Assembly: GCA_018402545.1 (NCBI GenBank)
Contig: JAGYIL010000003.1
Location: forward strand, 1-64,000
DNA length: 64,000 bases
Direction: 5' to 3'
Source of the DNA: Saccharospirillum sp.
Lineage (GTDB): Bacteria > Pseudomonadota > Gammaproteobacteria > Pseudomonadales > Natronospirillaceae
Part shown: in pieces, positions 9,555 to 20,843 of the stretch
Layout: each line of letters opens with the position of its first letter
How positions within the stretch are numbered: position 1 is the first letter of the stretch
Program-made: the position numbers and the translations under genes
The notes under the pieces: model-generated
What the model was told of the DNA's origin: nothing
What the model saw: only the letters and a program-made list of their open reading frames with translations
Databases searched by the model: none

Positions 9555-10854
9555 CCAGACGCTTCTCCGCACTGCGAGCGTGAGCCGTCAGCAACTCGCC
9601 ACGCGCCAGTACTGACGCCACTGCGCCCAGGGTTTTAGCACCTTGGGCTGACACGCCAATGATGGAGCTGCGTTTTTGAAAATCGTAAACCCCCAGCGGC
9701 GAAAAGAAGCGCGCGGTGCCACTGGTCGGCAAGACATGATTGGGCCCTGCACAATAATCGCCCAGTGCTTCCGGAGTGTGACGCCCGAGAAAAATGGCGC
9801 CAGCGTGTCGAATACGGGGCAGCCAGGCATGCGGGTCTTCGATTGACAATTCGAGGTGCTCGGGGGCGATGCGATTGATCAGTTCTACGGCGTCGCCCAG
9901 CGCATCCACCTTGATGAAGGCACCGCGCGCGTTCAGCGAGTCGCGAATGATATCGGCGCGCTCCAGCGTCGGCAGTAAGCGTTGAATGGCGGCTTCAACC
10001 GAGTTCAGATAATCGGCGTCGTGGCTGATCAGAATGGCCTGGGCGTCCGGGTCGTGTTCAGCCTGAGAGAACAGATCGAGGGCGATCCAGTCCGGGTCGG
10101 TTTTGCCATCGCACACCACCAGAATTTCACTGGGGCCAGCGATCATGTCGATCCCGACTTTGCCGAACACCTGCTTTTTGGCCGTGGCCACGAAGATGTT
10201 GCCCGGACCGACAATTTTATCAACCGCCGGTACGGTTTCGGTTCCGAAGGCCAGCGCAGCGATTGCCTGGGCACCGCCCATCAGAAAAACCCGGTCGATA
10301 CGCGCCACATGGGCGGCACCGAGAACAAAGTCGTTCACCTTGCCATCTGGCGCGGGCGTGGCCATCACCACTTGGCGCACGCCGGCCACTTTGGCGGGCA
10401 TGGCGTTCATGATCACCGAAGAGGCCAGCGGCGCGGTACCGCCCGGCACGTAAATACCCACCCGGTCCATCGCCGTCACCTGCTGGCCTAATACAGTGCC
10501 GTCGGCTTCGGTGTAGCTCCAGCTCTCGCTTAGCTGGCGCTGGTGATAGGACTCAACCCGCTCGGCAGCGACGCCGAGCGCTTGCTGTTGTTCGGCCGGC
10601 AAGCGATGGTAGCCCGCTTCAATGGCGGCTTTGTCGAGCACCAGCAATGACGCGGTGGCGACATCGAACCGGTCGAACTGCCGTGAATATTCCAGCAAGG
10701 CTTCATCACCCCGATGTCGGATGTTATCGATCACGGTCGCGACGGTTTGTTGTACGTCGGCGTCTGAAACAGACTCCCACGCCAGCAACGCATCCAGTTG
10801 CTGGTTAAAGTCACCGGCTGACGCTTGCAGGCGCCGTATCGTGATCTCGGACAT
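9547..10854 (-). CDS. hisD: Histidinol dehydrogenase
   Basis: A 435-residue zinc enzyme that oxidises histidinol to histidine in two NAD-dependent steps. Seen in sequence: [15 protein letters not shown], the [16 protein letters not shown] nucleotide-binding stretch, [20 protein letters not shown] and APEHLELS, with the conserved His pair near [14 protein letters not shown] 10854 has GAGG 10 bases upstream; an in-frame TTG three codons earlier is less likely. The stop overlaps the hisC start by 8 bases, indicating translational coupling. Confidence 0.97.
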   Translation of the reverse strand: MSEITIRRLQASAGDFNQQLDALLAWESVSDADVQQTVATVIDNIRHRGDEALLEYSRQFDRFDVATASLLVLDKAAIEAGYHRLPAEQQQALGVAAERVESYHQRQLSESWSYTEADGTVLGQQVTAMDRVGIYVPGGTAPLASSVIMNAMPAKVAGVRQVVMATPAPDGKVNDFVLGAAHVARIDRVFLMGGAQAIAALAFGTETVPAVDKIVGPGNIFVATAKKQVFGKVGIDMIAGPSEILVVCDGKTDPDWIALDLFSQAEHDPDAQAILISHDADYLNSVEAAIQRLLPTLERADIIRDSLNARGAFIKVDALGDAVELINRIAPEHLELSIEDPHAWLPRIRHAGAIFLGRHTPEALGDYCAGPNHVLPTSGTARFFSPLGVYDFQKRSSIIGVSAQGAKTLGAVASVLARGELLTAHARSAEKRLDD

Positions 10855-10919
10855 TCGGTTCAAGCCTCTTGATTAGTACTAACTATGAGTGAGCGAGATT
10901 ATGCGATCGTCTCTTTCAA

Positions 10920-11594
10920 TCAGGCCCTGACGGCAGACGACTGTACGGCCGCCGCCAGCGTCTCGATAATGGGGTTGATGCGGTCGTCTTTCAATTTGAG
11001 CGCCAGACGACTGGCCACCAGACGGCTGCTGATGTCGGCAATATGTTCTTCAACCACCAGACCGTTGGCCTTCAGCGTGTTGCCGGTATCGACAATATCG
11101 ACAATACAATCGGCCAATTTCATGATCGGGGCCAGTTCCATACCGCCGTATAGCTTGATCAGATCAACCTGGCGACCCTGCTCTGAGAAATATTGCTTGG
11201 CAACCCGCACAAATTTGGTCGCGACTTTCATTCTGCCGGCGACTTCAGGGGCATCTTTAAGGCGAGCAGTCATCAGCCGGCAGCGCGCGATTTGCAGATC
11301 AAGCACCTCATACATTTCTTCCGCGCCGTGCTCCATCAGCACATCCTTGCCCGCCACACCGAGATCCGCCACACCATACTCTACATAGGTTGGCACATCG
11401 GTGGCCCGAATAACGATGAACTGAACATCAGACCGGGTGGTCTCGAAGATCAACTTGCGGGAAGTATGAATGTCTTCAAGCGGCTCGATACCGGCCGCTG
11501 CAAACAGCGGCAGGGTTTCCTTGAGAATCCGCCCCTTGGACAGGGCGATGGTAATTTTATCCGGCGAAGTTGATGTCGCTTGAGGATTTTGCAC
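10920..11594 (-). CDS. hisG: ATP phosphoribosyltransferase, short form
   Basis: The first enzyme of histidine synthesis (ATP plus PRPP). From GTG 11594, which has AGGA 7 bases upstream, the protein is 224 residues, the short-form length. Motifs: [10 protein letters not shown] at the N-terminus, [13 protein letters not shown], and the PRPP-binding stretch [16 protein letters not shown]. The long form carries a C-terminal ACT-like regulatory domain that is missing here. Short HisG proteins need the regulatory partner HisZ, which I do not find in the window. The gene lies 86 bases after murA on the same strand. Confidence 0.95.
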   Translation of the reverse strand: MQNPQATSTSPDKITIALSKGRILKETLPLFAAAGIEPLEDIHTSRKLIFETTRSDVQFIVIRATDVPTYVEYGVADLGVAGKDVLMEHGAEEMYEVLDLQIARCRLMTARLKDAPEVAGRMKVATKFVRVAKQYFSEQGRQVDLIKLYGGMELAPIMKLADCIVDIVDTGNTLKANGLVVEEHIADISSRLVASRLALKLKDDRINPIIETLAAAVQSSAVRA

Positions 11595-11680
11595 TGCGTT
11601 GTCCTGTGTTGGATCCCGATTCCGGCGTCGGGCCTGGCAGCAAAGGGGTTCGCTGCCAGCCCTGATGGGACTCGGGCGGC

Positions 11681-12946
<1,266 letters not shown>

Positions 12947-13189
12947 TCACTTCTCCTGACCGGACCATTCTTCCGGGGTGAACAGCGCCATAGACACTGC
13001 ATGAATGTCACCCGAAGTGATTTTTTCATTCAGCACCCCGTAGACCTGCTGCTGACGCTGAACCGGGCGTTTGCCGGCAAAGGCATCATCGATGATCCGG
13101 ACCGTAAATTTGGCGCCACCCCCATCGACTTCAATGGTTGCGCCGGGAAAGGCGGCGGCGAGCATGGCCTTAATTTCGTCTGCGGACAT
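12947..13189 (-). CDS. ibaG: BolA-family protein IbaG (YrbA)
   Basis: An 80-residue BolA/IbaA-type protein with the class II KH-like fold. The family works with monothiol glutaredoxins in iron-sulfur cluster handling and acid stress. The signature FTVRIIDDAFAGKRPVQRQQQVYGVL is visible in outline, with H63-region DIHAVSMALFTP at the C-terminus. The start ATG 13189 has AGGAAG closely upstream. It sits between mlaC and murA, its standard place. Confidence 0.93.
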   Translation of the reverse strand: MSADEIKAMLAAAFPGATIEVDGGGAKFTVRIIDDAFAGKRPVQRQQQVYGVLNEKITSGDIHAVSMALFTPEEWSGQEK

Positions 13190-13304
13190 GGTACTTCCTG
13201 CTTGGGTATGAATGTAAAGGGGCGGGGATTATACGGAAAAACCAGCCAGATCGAAATGATCTGTGCCTCAAAACCAGGGCCGGCCTGAATGGCCGGCCAG
13301 CCCG

Positions 13305-13967
13305 TTACTGAAATTGCTCTTCATCGAACGTTTCAGCCGTCGTACGCTCCCATTCATCGATGGTGGCGTCCAGGTCTCCACCTGTATCCCGGTAGATCTG
13401 ATCAAACTGGGATTTGAAGGTCACGCCCAGGTTAACGCCGTTCACGATCACATTCTGCATTCGCCAGTCATCCGCTTCGCGACTGTAGTAAACACTCTGC
13501 ACCATGGGGTATTCCTGGCCATCCGGAGACACCACATTCAGGTTCACGCGGGTATTGCGTACGGTATTCTCACTGTCGTTTTCACTGGGCAGCAATTCGA
13601 CCTCAAATGACCCAAAATTATAGAGGCCACCCGCATAGGTATTGATCATGCTTCGCTTGAATACTTCAAGAAAGCGTAATTTCTGTTCCTGCGTAGACGA
13701 TTCCAGCAGCTCAGGACCCATGATACGACTGACGATAACGGTAAAACCAATTAAGGGGTCCAGTACCTCGCCCACTTCCTCCAGATAGGCCTGCCGATCT
13801 CCTTCACTGCCTTGTTCGCTGTATTTCTTAACCACCTCCAGCACGGCGTTGACACCGTCCATAACACTCTGCCCGGCAGACTTACTGGGTGTAAATGCCT
13901 GTGCCTGGCTGGCCACCAGCAAGATGCCAGCCAGCATGAGTGCGCGTACCGCTCCAATGTATTTCAT
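13305..13967 (-). CDS. mlaC: Periplasmic phospholipid shuttle MlaC (Ttg2D)
   Basis: From ATG 13967 (GGAG upstream) a 220-residue precursor with a clear Sec signal peptide, hydrophobic core ALMLAGILLVASQ and likely cleavage after AQA near residue 24. The mature part is the MlaC/Ttg2D fold; VNGVNLGVTFKSQFDQ near the C-terminus is the family signature. MlaC carries phospholipid between the outer-membrane MlaA complex and the inner-membrane MlaFEDB transporter. The transporter genes normally lie directly upstream and mlaB downstream; here neither is present, and the next gene upstream is divergent kdsD 221 bases away. Confidence 0.9.
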   Translation of the reverse strand: MKYIGAVRALMLAGILLVASQAQAFTPSKSAGQSVMDGVNAVLEVVKKYSEQGSEGDRQAYLEEVGEVLDPLIGFTVIVSRIMGPELLESSTQEQKLRFLEVFKRSMINTYAGGLYNFGSFEVELLPSENDSENTVRNTRVNLNVVSPDGQEYPMVQSVYYSREADDWRMQNVIVNGVNLGVTFKSQFDQIYRDTGGDLDATIDEWERTTAETFDEEQFQ

Positions 13968-14188
13968 AATAAAGGCTCCCGATGTCCCTTTTTTGTCCAG
14001 CCTACAGCTTAGGCCTGAATCCGGCCTGAATCGACCCCCCATCAGTCATAACCCTGCGTAAATAAAGAAAAAATTTGCAAGGAACTGCCGCTGAGCAACC
14101 CCTTCAGACCGGGAAGCATTGTGGTATTCTACCTACCCTATAACACAGGACCTAACAGCGTCCGACCGGACCAGGCAGCCTTAATACG

Positions 14189-15160
14189 ATGAAACCAAAC
14201 CTGAATTACCTGACGTCAGCCCGGCGCACACTTGATCTGGAAATCAAAGCACTGCAGGGGCTGACCACGCACCTCGACAGCGCCTTTGAACAAGCCTGTG
14301 AGCGGGTACTCGCCTGCAAGGGGCGTGTCGTGGTGACTGGAATGGGCAAGTCCGGCCACATCGGCAACAAACTGGCGGCGACGCTGGCCAGCACCGGCAC
14401 GCCGGCATTCTTTGTACATCCGGGTGAAGCCAGCCATGGCGATATGGGCATGATCACCGAGGAGGATGTCGTCATCGCCCTGTCAAACTCAGGGGAAGTG
14501 GCCGAAGTCGTCACCCTGATCCCGCTGATCAAACGGCTCGGTGCCGGTTTGATCGGCATGACCGGCAACCCCGACAGCACGCTGGGGCGCTCGGCCGATG
14601 CCCATATTTATTGCGGCGTCGAGCAGGAAGCCTGCCCGCTGAATCTGGCGCCCACCTCCTCGACGACGGCCGCGCTGGTGATGGGCGATGCATTGGCCAT
14701 TGCCCTGCTGGAAGCCCGGGGTTTCACCGCCGATGATTTCGCCTTTTCCCACCCGGGAGGCAGCCTGGGTCGCAAATTACTGCTGAAAATTGGCGACATT
14801 ATGCATACCGGCCTGGAAATCCCGGTGGTGGAACCCGACACCCTGCTGCGCGATGCCCTGCTGGAAATGACCCGAAAAGGGCTGGGTATGACCACCATCA
14901 TCAGCGCCGAAGGCGATTTACTGGGGGTTTTCACCGACGGTGACCTGCGCCGCACCCTGGATCAGGGCATCGATATTCTGACTACGCCCATCCGTTCCGT
15001 TATGCACAGCGGCGCCTACACCATGCACCCCGACCAACTGGCCGCTCAGGCGCTGTATGAAATGGAAGAACGCAAGATCACCTCACTGGTGATCGTAGAC
15101 GCGGGCCAGACCGCGGGTGTGATTCACCTGCACGACATCCTTCGCGCCGGGGTTGCCTGA
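14189..15160 (+). CDS. kdsD: D-arabinose 5-phosphate isomerase
   Basis: Interconverts ribulose 5-phosphate and arabinose 5-phosphate, the first step toward KDO for lipopolysaccharide. The 323 residues hold an N-terminal SIS sugar-isomerase domain (about 40-180; GMGKSGHIGNKLAAT and ALSNSGEV are the phosphosugar motifs) and two C-terminal CBS domains (about 205-323; VFTDGDLRR). The stop TGA shares a base with the lptC ATG. The usual next gene, kdsC for KDO 8-phosphate phosphatase, is missing, so lptC follows directly. Confidence 0.96.
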   Translation: MKPNLNYLTSARRTLDLEIKALQGLTTHLDSAFEQACERVLACKGRVVVTGMGKSGHIGNKLAATLASTGTPAFFVHPGEASHGDMGMITEEDVVIALSNSGEVAEVVTLIPLIKRLGAGLIGMTGNPDSTLGRSADAHIYCGVEQEACPLNLAPTSSTTAALVMGDALAIALLEARGFTADDFAFSHPGGSLGRKLLLKIGDIMHTGLEIPVVEPDTLLRDALLEMTRKGLGMTTIISAEGDLLGVFTDGDLRRTLDQGIDILTTPIRSVMHSGAYTMHPDQLAAQALYEMEERKITSLVIVDAGQTAGVIHLHDILRAGVA

Positions 15161-15726
15161 TGGCCAACCGGCGCCGCACCCTGATTGTCGCCACCAGCCT
15201 GGGGCTGGTCGCACTCGCCATCTGGTGGCAAACCGGACAGGATGAAACCGCCGGACGGGCCCGGCTGGAATTGCCCGAAAACGCGCCCGATCTTTACATC
15301 GAACAACCGGATCAAACCCGTTTTGATGCGGCAGGCCAACCCGAACTGCGGGCACAGGCCGAGTCTCTGGCCTATTATGAAAGCAATGGCGAAAGCCTGA
15401 TGACATTGCCGGTTATGACCGTGTTGTCCAGCCCTGACCAGCCGTGGCGAATCACATCTGACCAGGCAGTCCTGTTCAACGACGGCAGTATGAATTTTGA
15501 ACAAAACGTTGAGGTTATCGAACAGCAAACACCGGACGGCATGCAGCTCTATACCGACTGGCTGCGGGTCGAGCAGAATGGTCGCTTCGTCACAACGCCC
15601 AGGCCTGTTAGACTGCTGCAACCCGGACAGGAGGCCCACGGCACCGGAATGGACGCCATACTGACCGGTGAGGATTCCGACATAACGCTCAAATCAGAGG
15701 TATCGATTCGCTATGACGCGAACTGA
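15160..15726 (+). CDS. lptC: LPS transport protein LptC
   Basis: A 188-residue bitopic protein linking the LptB2FG transporter to the LptA bridge. One N-terminal transmembrane helix (about residues 7-24) is followed by a periplasmic beta-jellyroll with the LptC-type pattern DLYIEQPDQTRFDAAGQPEL. Its start overlaps the kdsD stop by one base and its end overlaps lptA by 14 bases, so the three are translationally coupled. Sequence conservation in this family is low; the call rests on layout plus context. Confidence 0.9.
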   Translation: MANRRRTLIVATSLGLVALAIWWQTGQDETAGRARLELPENAPDLYIEQPDQTRFDAAGQPELRAQAESLAYYESNGESLMTLPVMTVLSSPDQPWRITSDQAVLFNDGSMNFEQNVEVIEQQTPDGMQLYTDWLRVEQNGRFVTTPRPVRLLQPGQEAHGTGMDAILTGEDSDITLKSEVSIRYDAN

Positions 15727-16264
15727 GGCAACCCGCCTACACCACCACCGCATCTCCCTGATGATGCTACTTGCACTGTCCTGCCTGGTTGTCCTGCCTG
15801 CCTGGGCGTTGCCGGGTGATCGTGATCAGCCAATGACGATCACCGCTGATGAAGGCAATTTCAAGAGCAGCCGGGGTGAAGCCACCTTCACCGGAAACGT
15901 TTATCTGAAACAGGGCACCCTGGAAGTCTGGGCGGATACTCTCGATGTGCGCCGCGACCCGGAAACCGGTGACATTACCTTCCTCGAAGCCAAAGGCGAA
16001 CCCGCACGCTACCAGGAACTGCCCAGTGAAGAAGATGGCCTGATCGAAGTAAGAGGCTCGCGCATTGAGTACCGGCCCGAGGAAGACCTGATCATCACTG
16101 AAGGCAACGGCCACCTGACCCAGGCCGGCAGCGACATTGAAGCCGACTACATCCGCTACAATCTGTTGGATGAATCACTGGATGTGCGGTCCCGGCGCAG
16201 CACCGATAACAACGGCGATGCACCCCAGGCTACCTGGACCCTGCAACCCGGAGCGATGGACTGA
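15713..16264 (+). CDS. lptA: LPS transport periplasmic protein LptA
   Basis: A 183-residue precursor with a signal peptide (core LMMLLALSCLVVLPAW, cleavage probably after AWA near residue 32). The mature OstA/LptA beta-jellyroll opens with QPMTITADEGNF and continues with ATFTGNVYLKQGTLEVWAD, the family's recognisable start. LptA subunits stack to bridge lipopolysaccharide across the periplasm from LptC to LptD. Its ATG lies within the last codons of lptC, and its TGA is immediately followed by the lptB ATG. Confidence 0.94.
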   Translation: MTRTEATRLHHHRISLMMLLALSCLVVLPAWALPGDRDQPMTITADEGNFKSSRGEATFTGNVYLKQGTLEVWADTLDVRRDPETGDITFLEAKGEPARYQELPSEEDGLIEVRGSRIEYRPEEDLIITEGNGHLTQAGSDIEADYIRYNLLDESLDVRSRRSTDNNGDAPQATWTLQPGAMD

Positions 16265-16990
16265 ATGGCGCTGCTGGAAGCAAAGAACCTGGCAAAGAGC
16301 TACAAGAAGCGGCCCGTTGTACGCGATGTCAGCCTCAGCGTTGAAAAAGGCCAGATCGTTGGCCTCCTAGGACCTAACGGTGCCGGTAAAACCACCTGCT
16401 TCTACATGATTGTTGGCCTGGTACCGGCCGATAACGGCGAGGTTCTGATTGGTGACAAAAGCGTCACCCGCCTGCCCATGCATGCCCGGGCCCGGCAGGG
16501 CATCGGCTATTTGCCGCAGGAAGCGTCCATCTTTCGCAAACTGACGGTACAGGATAATATTCTGGGCGTTCTGCAAACCCGCAAAGACCTGTCGCGCAGT
16601 GCGCAGAAACAGCAGTTGGAGTCTTTGCTGGGTGAATTTAACATTACCCATATTCGTGACAGCCTGGGTATGGCATTGTCTGGGGGTGAACGGCGCCGTG
16701 TCGAAATCGCCCGGGCGCTGGCGATGGAACCGGCTGTCATTCTGCTGGATGAACCCTTTGCCGGGGTCGACCCCATTTCCGTCGGCGATATTAAAGCTAT
16801 AATCCATCACTTGAGAGATCGCGGCATTGGCGTTCTGATCACCGACCACAACGTCCGGGAGACCCTCGACATCTGCGAAAAAGCCTACATCGTGGGTAAC
16901 GGCCACATCATTGCAGAAGGGACAGCGGAGGACGTTTTGAACAACGCCACCGTTCGTGAAGTGTATTTAGGCGACCAATTCCGCTTATAA
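16265..16990 (+). CDS. lptB: LPS export ABC transporter ATPase LptB
   Basis: The 241-residue ATPase that powers extraction of lipopolysaccharide from the inner membrane by LptFG. It has Walker [10 protein letters not shown] (about residues 37-45), signature LSGGERRR, Walker [13 protein letters not shown] and the switch histidine in ITDHNVRE. Length and the [15 protein letters not shown]-loop region are typical for LptB rather than other ABC proteins. It is directly coupled to lptA and followed 28 bases later by rpoN, the conserved order. Confidence 0.97.
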   Translation: MALLEAKNLAKSYKKRPVVRDVSLSVEKGQIVGLLGPNGAGKTTCFYMIVGLVPADNGEVLIGDKSVTRLPMHARARQGIGYLPQEASIFRKLTVQDNILGVLQTRKDLSRSAQKQQLESLLGEFNITHIRDSLGMALSGGERRRVEIARALAMEPAVILLDEPFAGVDPISVGDIKAIIHHLRDRGIGVLITDHNVRETLDICEKAYIVGNGHIIAEGTAEDVLNNATVREVYLGDQFRL

Positions 16991-17018
16991 CCATGGCCAA
17001 AGGCACATATAACGCTCT

Positions 17019-18527
17019 ATGAAGACCTCCTTACAACTGAAAATGAGCCAGCAGCTGACCATGACGCCTCAGCTGCAACAAGCCATTCGCCTGCTGCAAC
17101 TGTCGACTCTGGATCTGCAACAGGAGATACAGGAGGCACTCGAAAGCAACCCCATGCTCGAGGTTCGCGAAGACGTGGACGATTCGGGCGCCGCCGACTC
17201 GAAAAACAGCCAGTCGGTTGATCAGAAAGCCACCAGCGATGCAGAAAACACCGCCAATTCCAACGACGGTGACCAACGCGAGTTGGAGATTGCCGAACAC
17301 ATACCGGACGACCTGGCTGTCGACAGCTCCTGGGACGACATTTACACCCACGCCCCAACCAGCCATGGCCTGCCCTCCGGTGACGACGACTTCAACTTCG
17401 AGAACGTCTACGGCACCACCGATTCACTCTGGGATCACCTGAACTGGCAACTGAACCTCACCACCATGACGGATCGCGACCGGCAAATCGCCGAGAGCCT
17501 GATCGAAAGTGTCAATGACGAGGGGTACTTGTCGTCAAGCCTGGACGATATTTTCGAAGGCCTGACCGCGCACATGGCCAATGAAGACGACCCGCTGGAA
17601 ATGGACGAAGTCGAAGCCGTGTTGCACCGTGTTCAGCAATTCGACCCACCCGGCGTCTGCGCCCGGGACCTGGCCGATTGCCTGACCATACAACTGAAGC
17701 AAATGAGCGAAGAGACGCCCTGGCGCGACGCCGCCCTGACGGTGGTCAACAACTACCTCGACCTGCTTGCCTCGCGCGATTACAGTCAGTTGATGCGCAA
17801 ATCGAAACTCAAGGAACCGGAACTGCGCGATGTAATTGCGCTGATTCAGAGCCTCAACCCCCGCCCAGGCAACCAGATTGAAAGCGGTAAAGATGAATAC
17901 GTGGTACCCGACGTTATCGTTCGCAAAGACACCAAGAACAATCGCTGGCTGGTAGAACTGAATCCGGAAATTGCACCGAAGCTGCGGGTCAATGCCTCTT
18001 ATGCGTCCATGGTCAAACGAGCCGACTCCAGCAGCGACAACACCTATTTGAAAGACCATCTCCAAGAGGCTCGCTGGTTCATCAAGAGCCTGATGAGCCG
18101 CAACGAAACGCTGCTGAAAGTAGCCACCAATATTGTCGAGCATCAACGTGGCTTCCTGGAATATGGCGAAGAAGCCATGAAACCTCTGGTCTTGCACGAC
18201 GTTGCCGAAGCGGTCGAAATGCATGAGTCGACTATTTCCCGGGTAACCACCCAAAAATACATGCACACCCCGCGCGGCATTTTTGAACTCAAGTATTTTT
18301 TCAGCAGCCACGTCAGTACCGACAGTGGTGGCGAAGCCTCCAGTACCGCCATTCGCGCCATCATTAAAAAGCTGGTCGCCGCTGAAAACCCGCGCAAGCC
18401 ACTGAGTGATTCGAAGATCGCCACCTTGCTGGGCGACAAGGGTATTCAGGTAGCCCGGCGTACCATTGCCAAATACCGGGAAGCCATGATGATTCCTCCG
18501 TCAAATGAACGTAAACGGCTGATCTAA
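17019..18527 (+). CDS. rpoN: RNA polymerase sigma-54 factor
   Basis: A 502-residue sigma-54. Region I is glutamine-rich ([23 protein letters not shown]), region II is the acidic stretch around residues 50-110, then the core-binding domain and the C-terminal DNA-binding part with [13 protein letters not shown], whose RpoN box [10 protein letters not shown] occupies about residues 479-488 and reads the -24 element. It needs AAA+ activators, none of which lie in the window. It sits between lptB and hpf as in most gammaproteobacteria. Confidence 0.97.
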   Translation: MKTSLQLKMSQQLTMTPQLQQAIRLLQLSTLDLQQEIQEALESNPMLEVREDVDDSGAADSKNSQSVDQKATSDAENTANSNDGDQRELEIAEHIPDDLAVDSSWDDIYTHAPTSHGLPSGDDDFNFENVYGTTDSLWDHLNWQLNLTTMTDRDRQIAESLIESVNDEGYLSSSLDDIFEGLTAHMANEDDPLEMDEVEAVLHRVQQFDPPGVCARDLADCLTIQLKQMSEETPWRDAALTVVNNYLDLLASRDYSQLMRKSKLKEPELRDVIALIQSLNPRPGNQIESGKDEYVVPDVIVRKDTKNNRWLVELNPEIAPKLRVNASYASMVKRADSSSDNTYLKDHLQEARWFIKSLMSRNETLLKVATNIVEHQRGFLEYGEEAMKPLVLHDVAEAVEMHESTISRVTTQKYMHTPRGIFELKYFFSSHVSTDSGGEASSTAIRAIIKKLVAAENPRKPLSDSKIATLLGDKGIQVARRTIAKYREAMMIPPSNERKRLI

Positions 18528-18539
18528 ATCAATGGAGTG

Positions 18540-18568
18540 GGCCGACCAATGCTTGAAAGCGGTCGGTC
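18540..18568 (+). other. Stem-loop after rpoN
   Basis: GGCCGACC (18540-18547) can pair with GGTCGGTC (18561-18568), one G-U pair included, with a 13-base loop. No T-run follows, so it may attenuate or protect the rpoN transcript end rather than terminate. It lies 13 bases after the rpoN stop and within the 162-base rpoN-hpf gap; the rest of that gap shows nothing I can name. Confidence 0.35.
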
Positions 18569-18689
18569 CAGGCGCCAAATTCTGTAATAGGAGCTAGACT
18601 GAAACAGGCAAAGGGAAATCGGATAACATTGCCCTGCGGACATCGCCTTATCGGGTACCGCAGATCCATCACTGCAAGAGGAGCGGACT

Positions 18690-18995
18690 ATGCAAGTCAA
18701 CATCAGTGGTCACCATGTAGAAGTTACTGAAGCGCTGAACGACTATGTCGGTCAGAAACTGGACCGGCTGGAGCGACACTTCGACCAGATTGGCAATGTA
18801 CAAATCACCCTCAGTGTTGAAAAACAGCGGCAAAAAGCCGAAGCTTCACTCAACATCAAGGGCGCCCAGATTCATGCGGACTCTGAACACGATGACTTGT
18901 ATGCCGCCATTGATATGATGGCGGATAAACTGGACCGTCAACTGCTCAAACACAAAGAGAAGACAGTTGATCGAATGCACGGGAATTCACGTTAA
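18690..18995 (+). CDS. hpf: Ribosome hibernation promoting factor, short form
   Basis: A 101-residue protein of the short HPF/YfiA family that binds the 30S subunit near the decoding centre and promotes 100S ribosome dimers in stationary phase. It opens MQVNISGHHVEVTEAL and has the single beta-alpha-beta-beta-beta-alpha domain without the long-form dimerisation tail. A strong ribosome site AGAGGAG precedes ATG 18690. ptsN starts 2 bases after the stop. Confidence 0.95.
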   Translation: MQVNISGHHVEVTEALNDYVGQKLDRLERHFDQIGNVQITLSVEKQRQKAEASLNIKGAQIHADSEHDDLYAAIDMMADKLDRQLLKHKEKTVDRMHGNSR

Positions 18996-18997
18996 TC

Positions 18998-19453
18998 ATG
19001 ATACCACTGGACCAAGTCCTGACCGTTGAACGCGTCTTTGTTGGCGCGTTCGGCGCCAGTAAAAAACGCGTACTGCAAACTCTGGCGGAACGTCTTGCCA
19101 GCGCAGTACCAGGCGTCACCGAACTCGATCTGTTCGATCAGCTGATTGCCCGGGAGCGACTTGGGTCCACCGGACTGGGACAGGGCATTGCCCTGCCCCA
19201 TTGCCGCCTTGCCAACATCGACCGGCCCGTCGCCGCTCTGGTGAAACTTGATGAAGCCGTCGACTTTGAATCACCGGACCGCCAACCCGTCGACCTGATG
19301 TTCGCCCTGGTGGTTCCCGAAGCCGCCACCGATGAACATCTGCAATTACTGGCCGCCGTTGTAGAACGATTTAACGACTCCGAGACGGTTGCCGCCCTGC
19401 GCGATACCCGTGATCCCGATGAACTGTACCGGCTCTTCTTCAAGGGATTCTGA
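18998..19453 (+). CDS. ptsN: Nitrogen-PTS EIIA component
   Basis: A 151-residue mannitol/fructose-type EIIA protein of the regulatory nitrogen phosphotransferase system. The phosphorylated histidine is H68 in GQGIALPHCR. In the family the unphosphorylated form controls potassium transport, nitrogen and envelope responses rather than sugar uptake. It lies 2 bases after hpf and 5 bases before rapZ. Its phosphodonor NPr is encoded two genes on; the EINtr gene ptsP is not in the window. Confidence 0.96.
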   Translation: MIPLDQVLTVERVFVGAFGASKKRVLQTLAERLASAVPGVTELDLFDQLIARERLGSTGLGQGIALPHCRLANIDRPVAALVKLDEAVDFESPDRQPVDLMFALVVPEAATDEHLQLLAAVVERFNDSETVAALRDTRDPDELYRLFFKGF

Positions 19454-19458
19454 TCACC

Positions 19459-20337
19459 ATGGCGACGCAGGCCAAACCACACCGGCTCATACTCATCAGC
19501 GGTCGATCAGGGTCGGGCAAGAGTACAGTCTTGAACGCCCTGGAAGACGCAGGCTTTAATTGCATCGACAATTTGCCGCCCTCACTGCTCCCCGAGCTGG
19601 TGCGCTGGATGTCGGCCAGTACCGATCAGCCCAACACCGCCGTGTGTATTGATGCACGCATGTCGCCTCAGGGCATTGCCCATTTACCCGAGATTCTGGC
19701 CTCCCTGAAAACCGACCTGATCCCAGAGATTCTCTTTCTGGATGCCGATGAAACCATTCTACTACAACGGTTTTCCGCCACTCGCCGCAAGCACCCCCTG
19801 ACCGATCAGCATCGTTCATTGGCCGAGGCCATCGCTCACGAAGCACAGCTACTGGCCCCGGTTGCGGCGCTGGCACAACTAAAGATAGACACCAGCAGTC
19901 TGTCGCTGCAGGAATTGCGCGACCAGATTCGCTCGCGCGTTATACGCAAGCCCCGCGGCATCGCCCTTCAGTTCCTGTCGTTCGGGTTCAAGCACGGCCT
20001 GCCCCGGGATGCCGACCTTGTGTTTGATGTTCGGTGCTTGCCCAACCCCTACTGGGACAAAGCGTTACGGGTCTATACCGGCCGGGATGAGCCCATTCAG
20101 GCGTTCCTGCAGCGTGAACCCGCCGTTACCGAAATGTTTGAAGACATACGTCGCTTTGTCGACCGCTGGTTGCGTCAGTATGAAGCGAATCAACGCGCCT
20201 ACCTCACCGTTGCCATTGGCTGCACCGGGGGGCAGCACCGCAGTGTTTACATTTGTGAACAACTCTATGGTACCTTCTCTGCCAAGTATCCAAGCGTTCA
20301 GATCAGACACCGGGACATGGGGCACGACGAAGCGTGA
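19459..20337 (+). CDS. rapZ: RNase adapter protein RapZ
   Basis: A 292-residue RapZ/YvcJ protein. The N-terminal kinase-like domain has Walker A GRSGSGKST (residues 15-23); the C-terminal domain has VAIGCTGGQHRSVYI and FGFKHGLP. In enterobacteria RapZ guides the small RNA GlmZ to RNase E to tune glucosamine-6-phosphate synthase; GlmZ-type RNAs are not established in this lineage, so the partner here is unknown. It is embedded between ptsN and ptsO, its usual place, and its TGA overlaps the ptsO GTG. Confidence 0.95.
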   Translation: MATQAKPHRLILISGRSGSGKSTVLNALEDAGFNCIDNLPPSLLPELVRWMSASTDQPNTAVCIDARMSPQGIAHLPEILASLKTDLIPEILFLDADETILLQRFSATRRKHPLTDQHRSLAEAIAHEAQLLAPVAALAQLKIDTSSLSLQELRDQIRSRVIRKPRGIALQFLSFGFKHGLPRDADLVFDVRCLPNPYWDKALRVYTGRDEPIQAFLQREPAVTEMFEDIRRFVDRWLRQYEANQRAYLTVAIGCTGGQHRSVYICEQLYGTFSAKYPSVQIRHRDMGHDEA

Positions 20338-20603
20338 TTCAGGAACAACTGACCATCATCAACAAGCTAGGGCTGCATGCCCGGGCGGCGGCCAAGCTGG
20401 TCGGCGTCGCCGGTCAGTTTGAGAGCCGGATCGTACTGGTTAAAGATGGCCGCGAAGCCGACGCGAAAAGCATCATGTCCGTCATGATGCTGGCGGCGAG
20501 TCAGGGCACCGAACTGAACGTACGCATAGAAGGAGACGATGCCTCCGAAGCCTGGGGGGCACTGCTGTCCCTGGTTCAAAACCGCTTCGACGAACCGGAA
20601 TAG
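20334..20603 (+). CDS. ptsO: Phosphocarrier protein NPr (HPr-like)
   Basis: An 89-residue HPr-fold phosphocarrier that passes phosphate from EINtr to PtsN. The phosphohistidine is H15 in KLGLHARAAAKL. The start is GTG 20334, sharing four bases with the rapZ stop (GTGA), so translation is coupled. The following 240 bases to darP hold no gene I can support. Confidence 0.94.
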   Translation: MIQEQLTIINKLGLHARAAAKLVGVAGQFESRIVLVKDGREADAKSIMSVMMLAASQGTELNVRIEGDDASEAWGALLSLVQNRFDEPE

Positions 20604-20843
20604 CCGGTAATTGCAGGATTTCCGCGCGGTTATTGCCCTTTCCAACACGAACATCCCGATAGTTGCGGTTGCCGCTGGTGCCACCCTGCCCTTTCTTTTA
20701 AAATCACCACCATCGACCCGGCGCTGTCAGTCCAAGCTGCACCAGTCAGAAGCATCACATCGACTGGGTAGCTGGCCGTCCTCAGCCTGGCCACATTCTT
20801 TCTGCTTTGAACCCGATCGGGCAGTCACCACTGTAGAGCGCTC

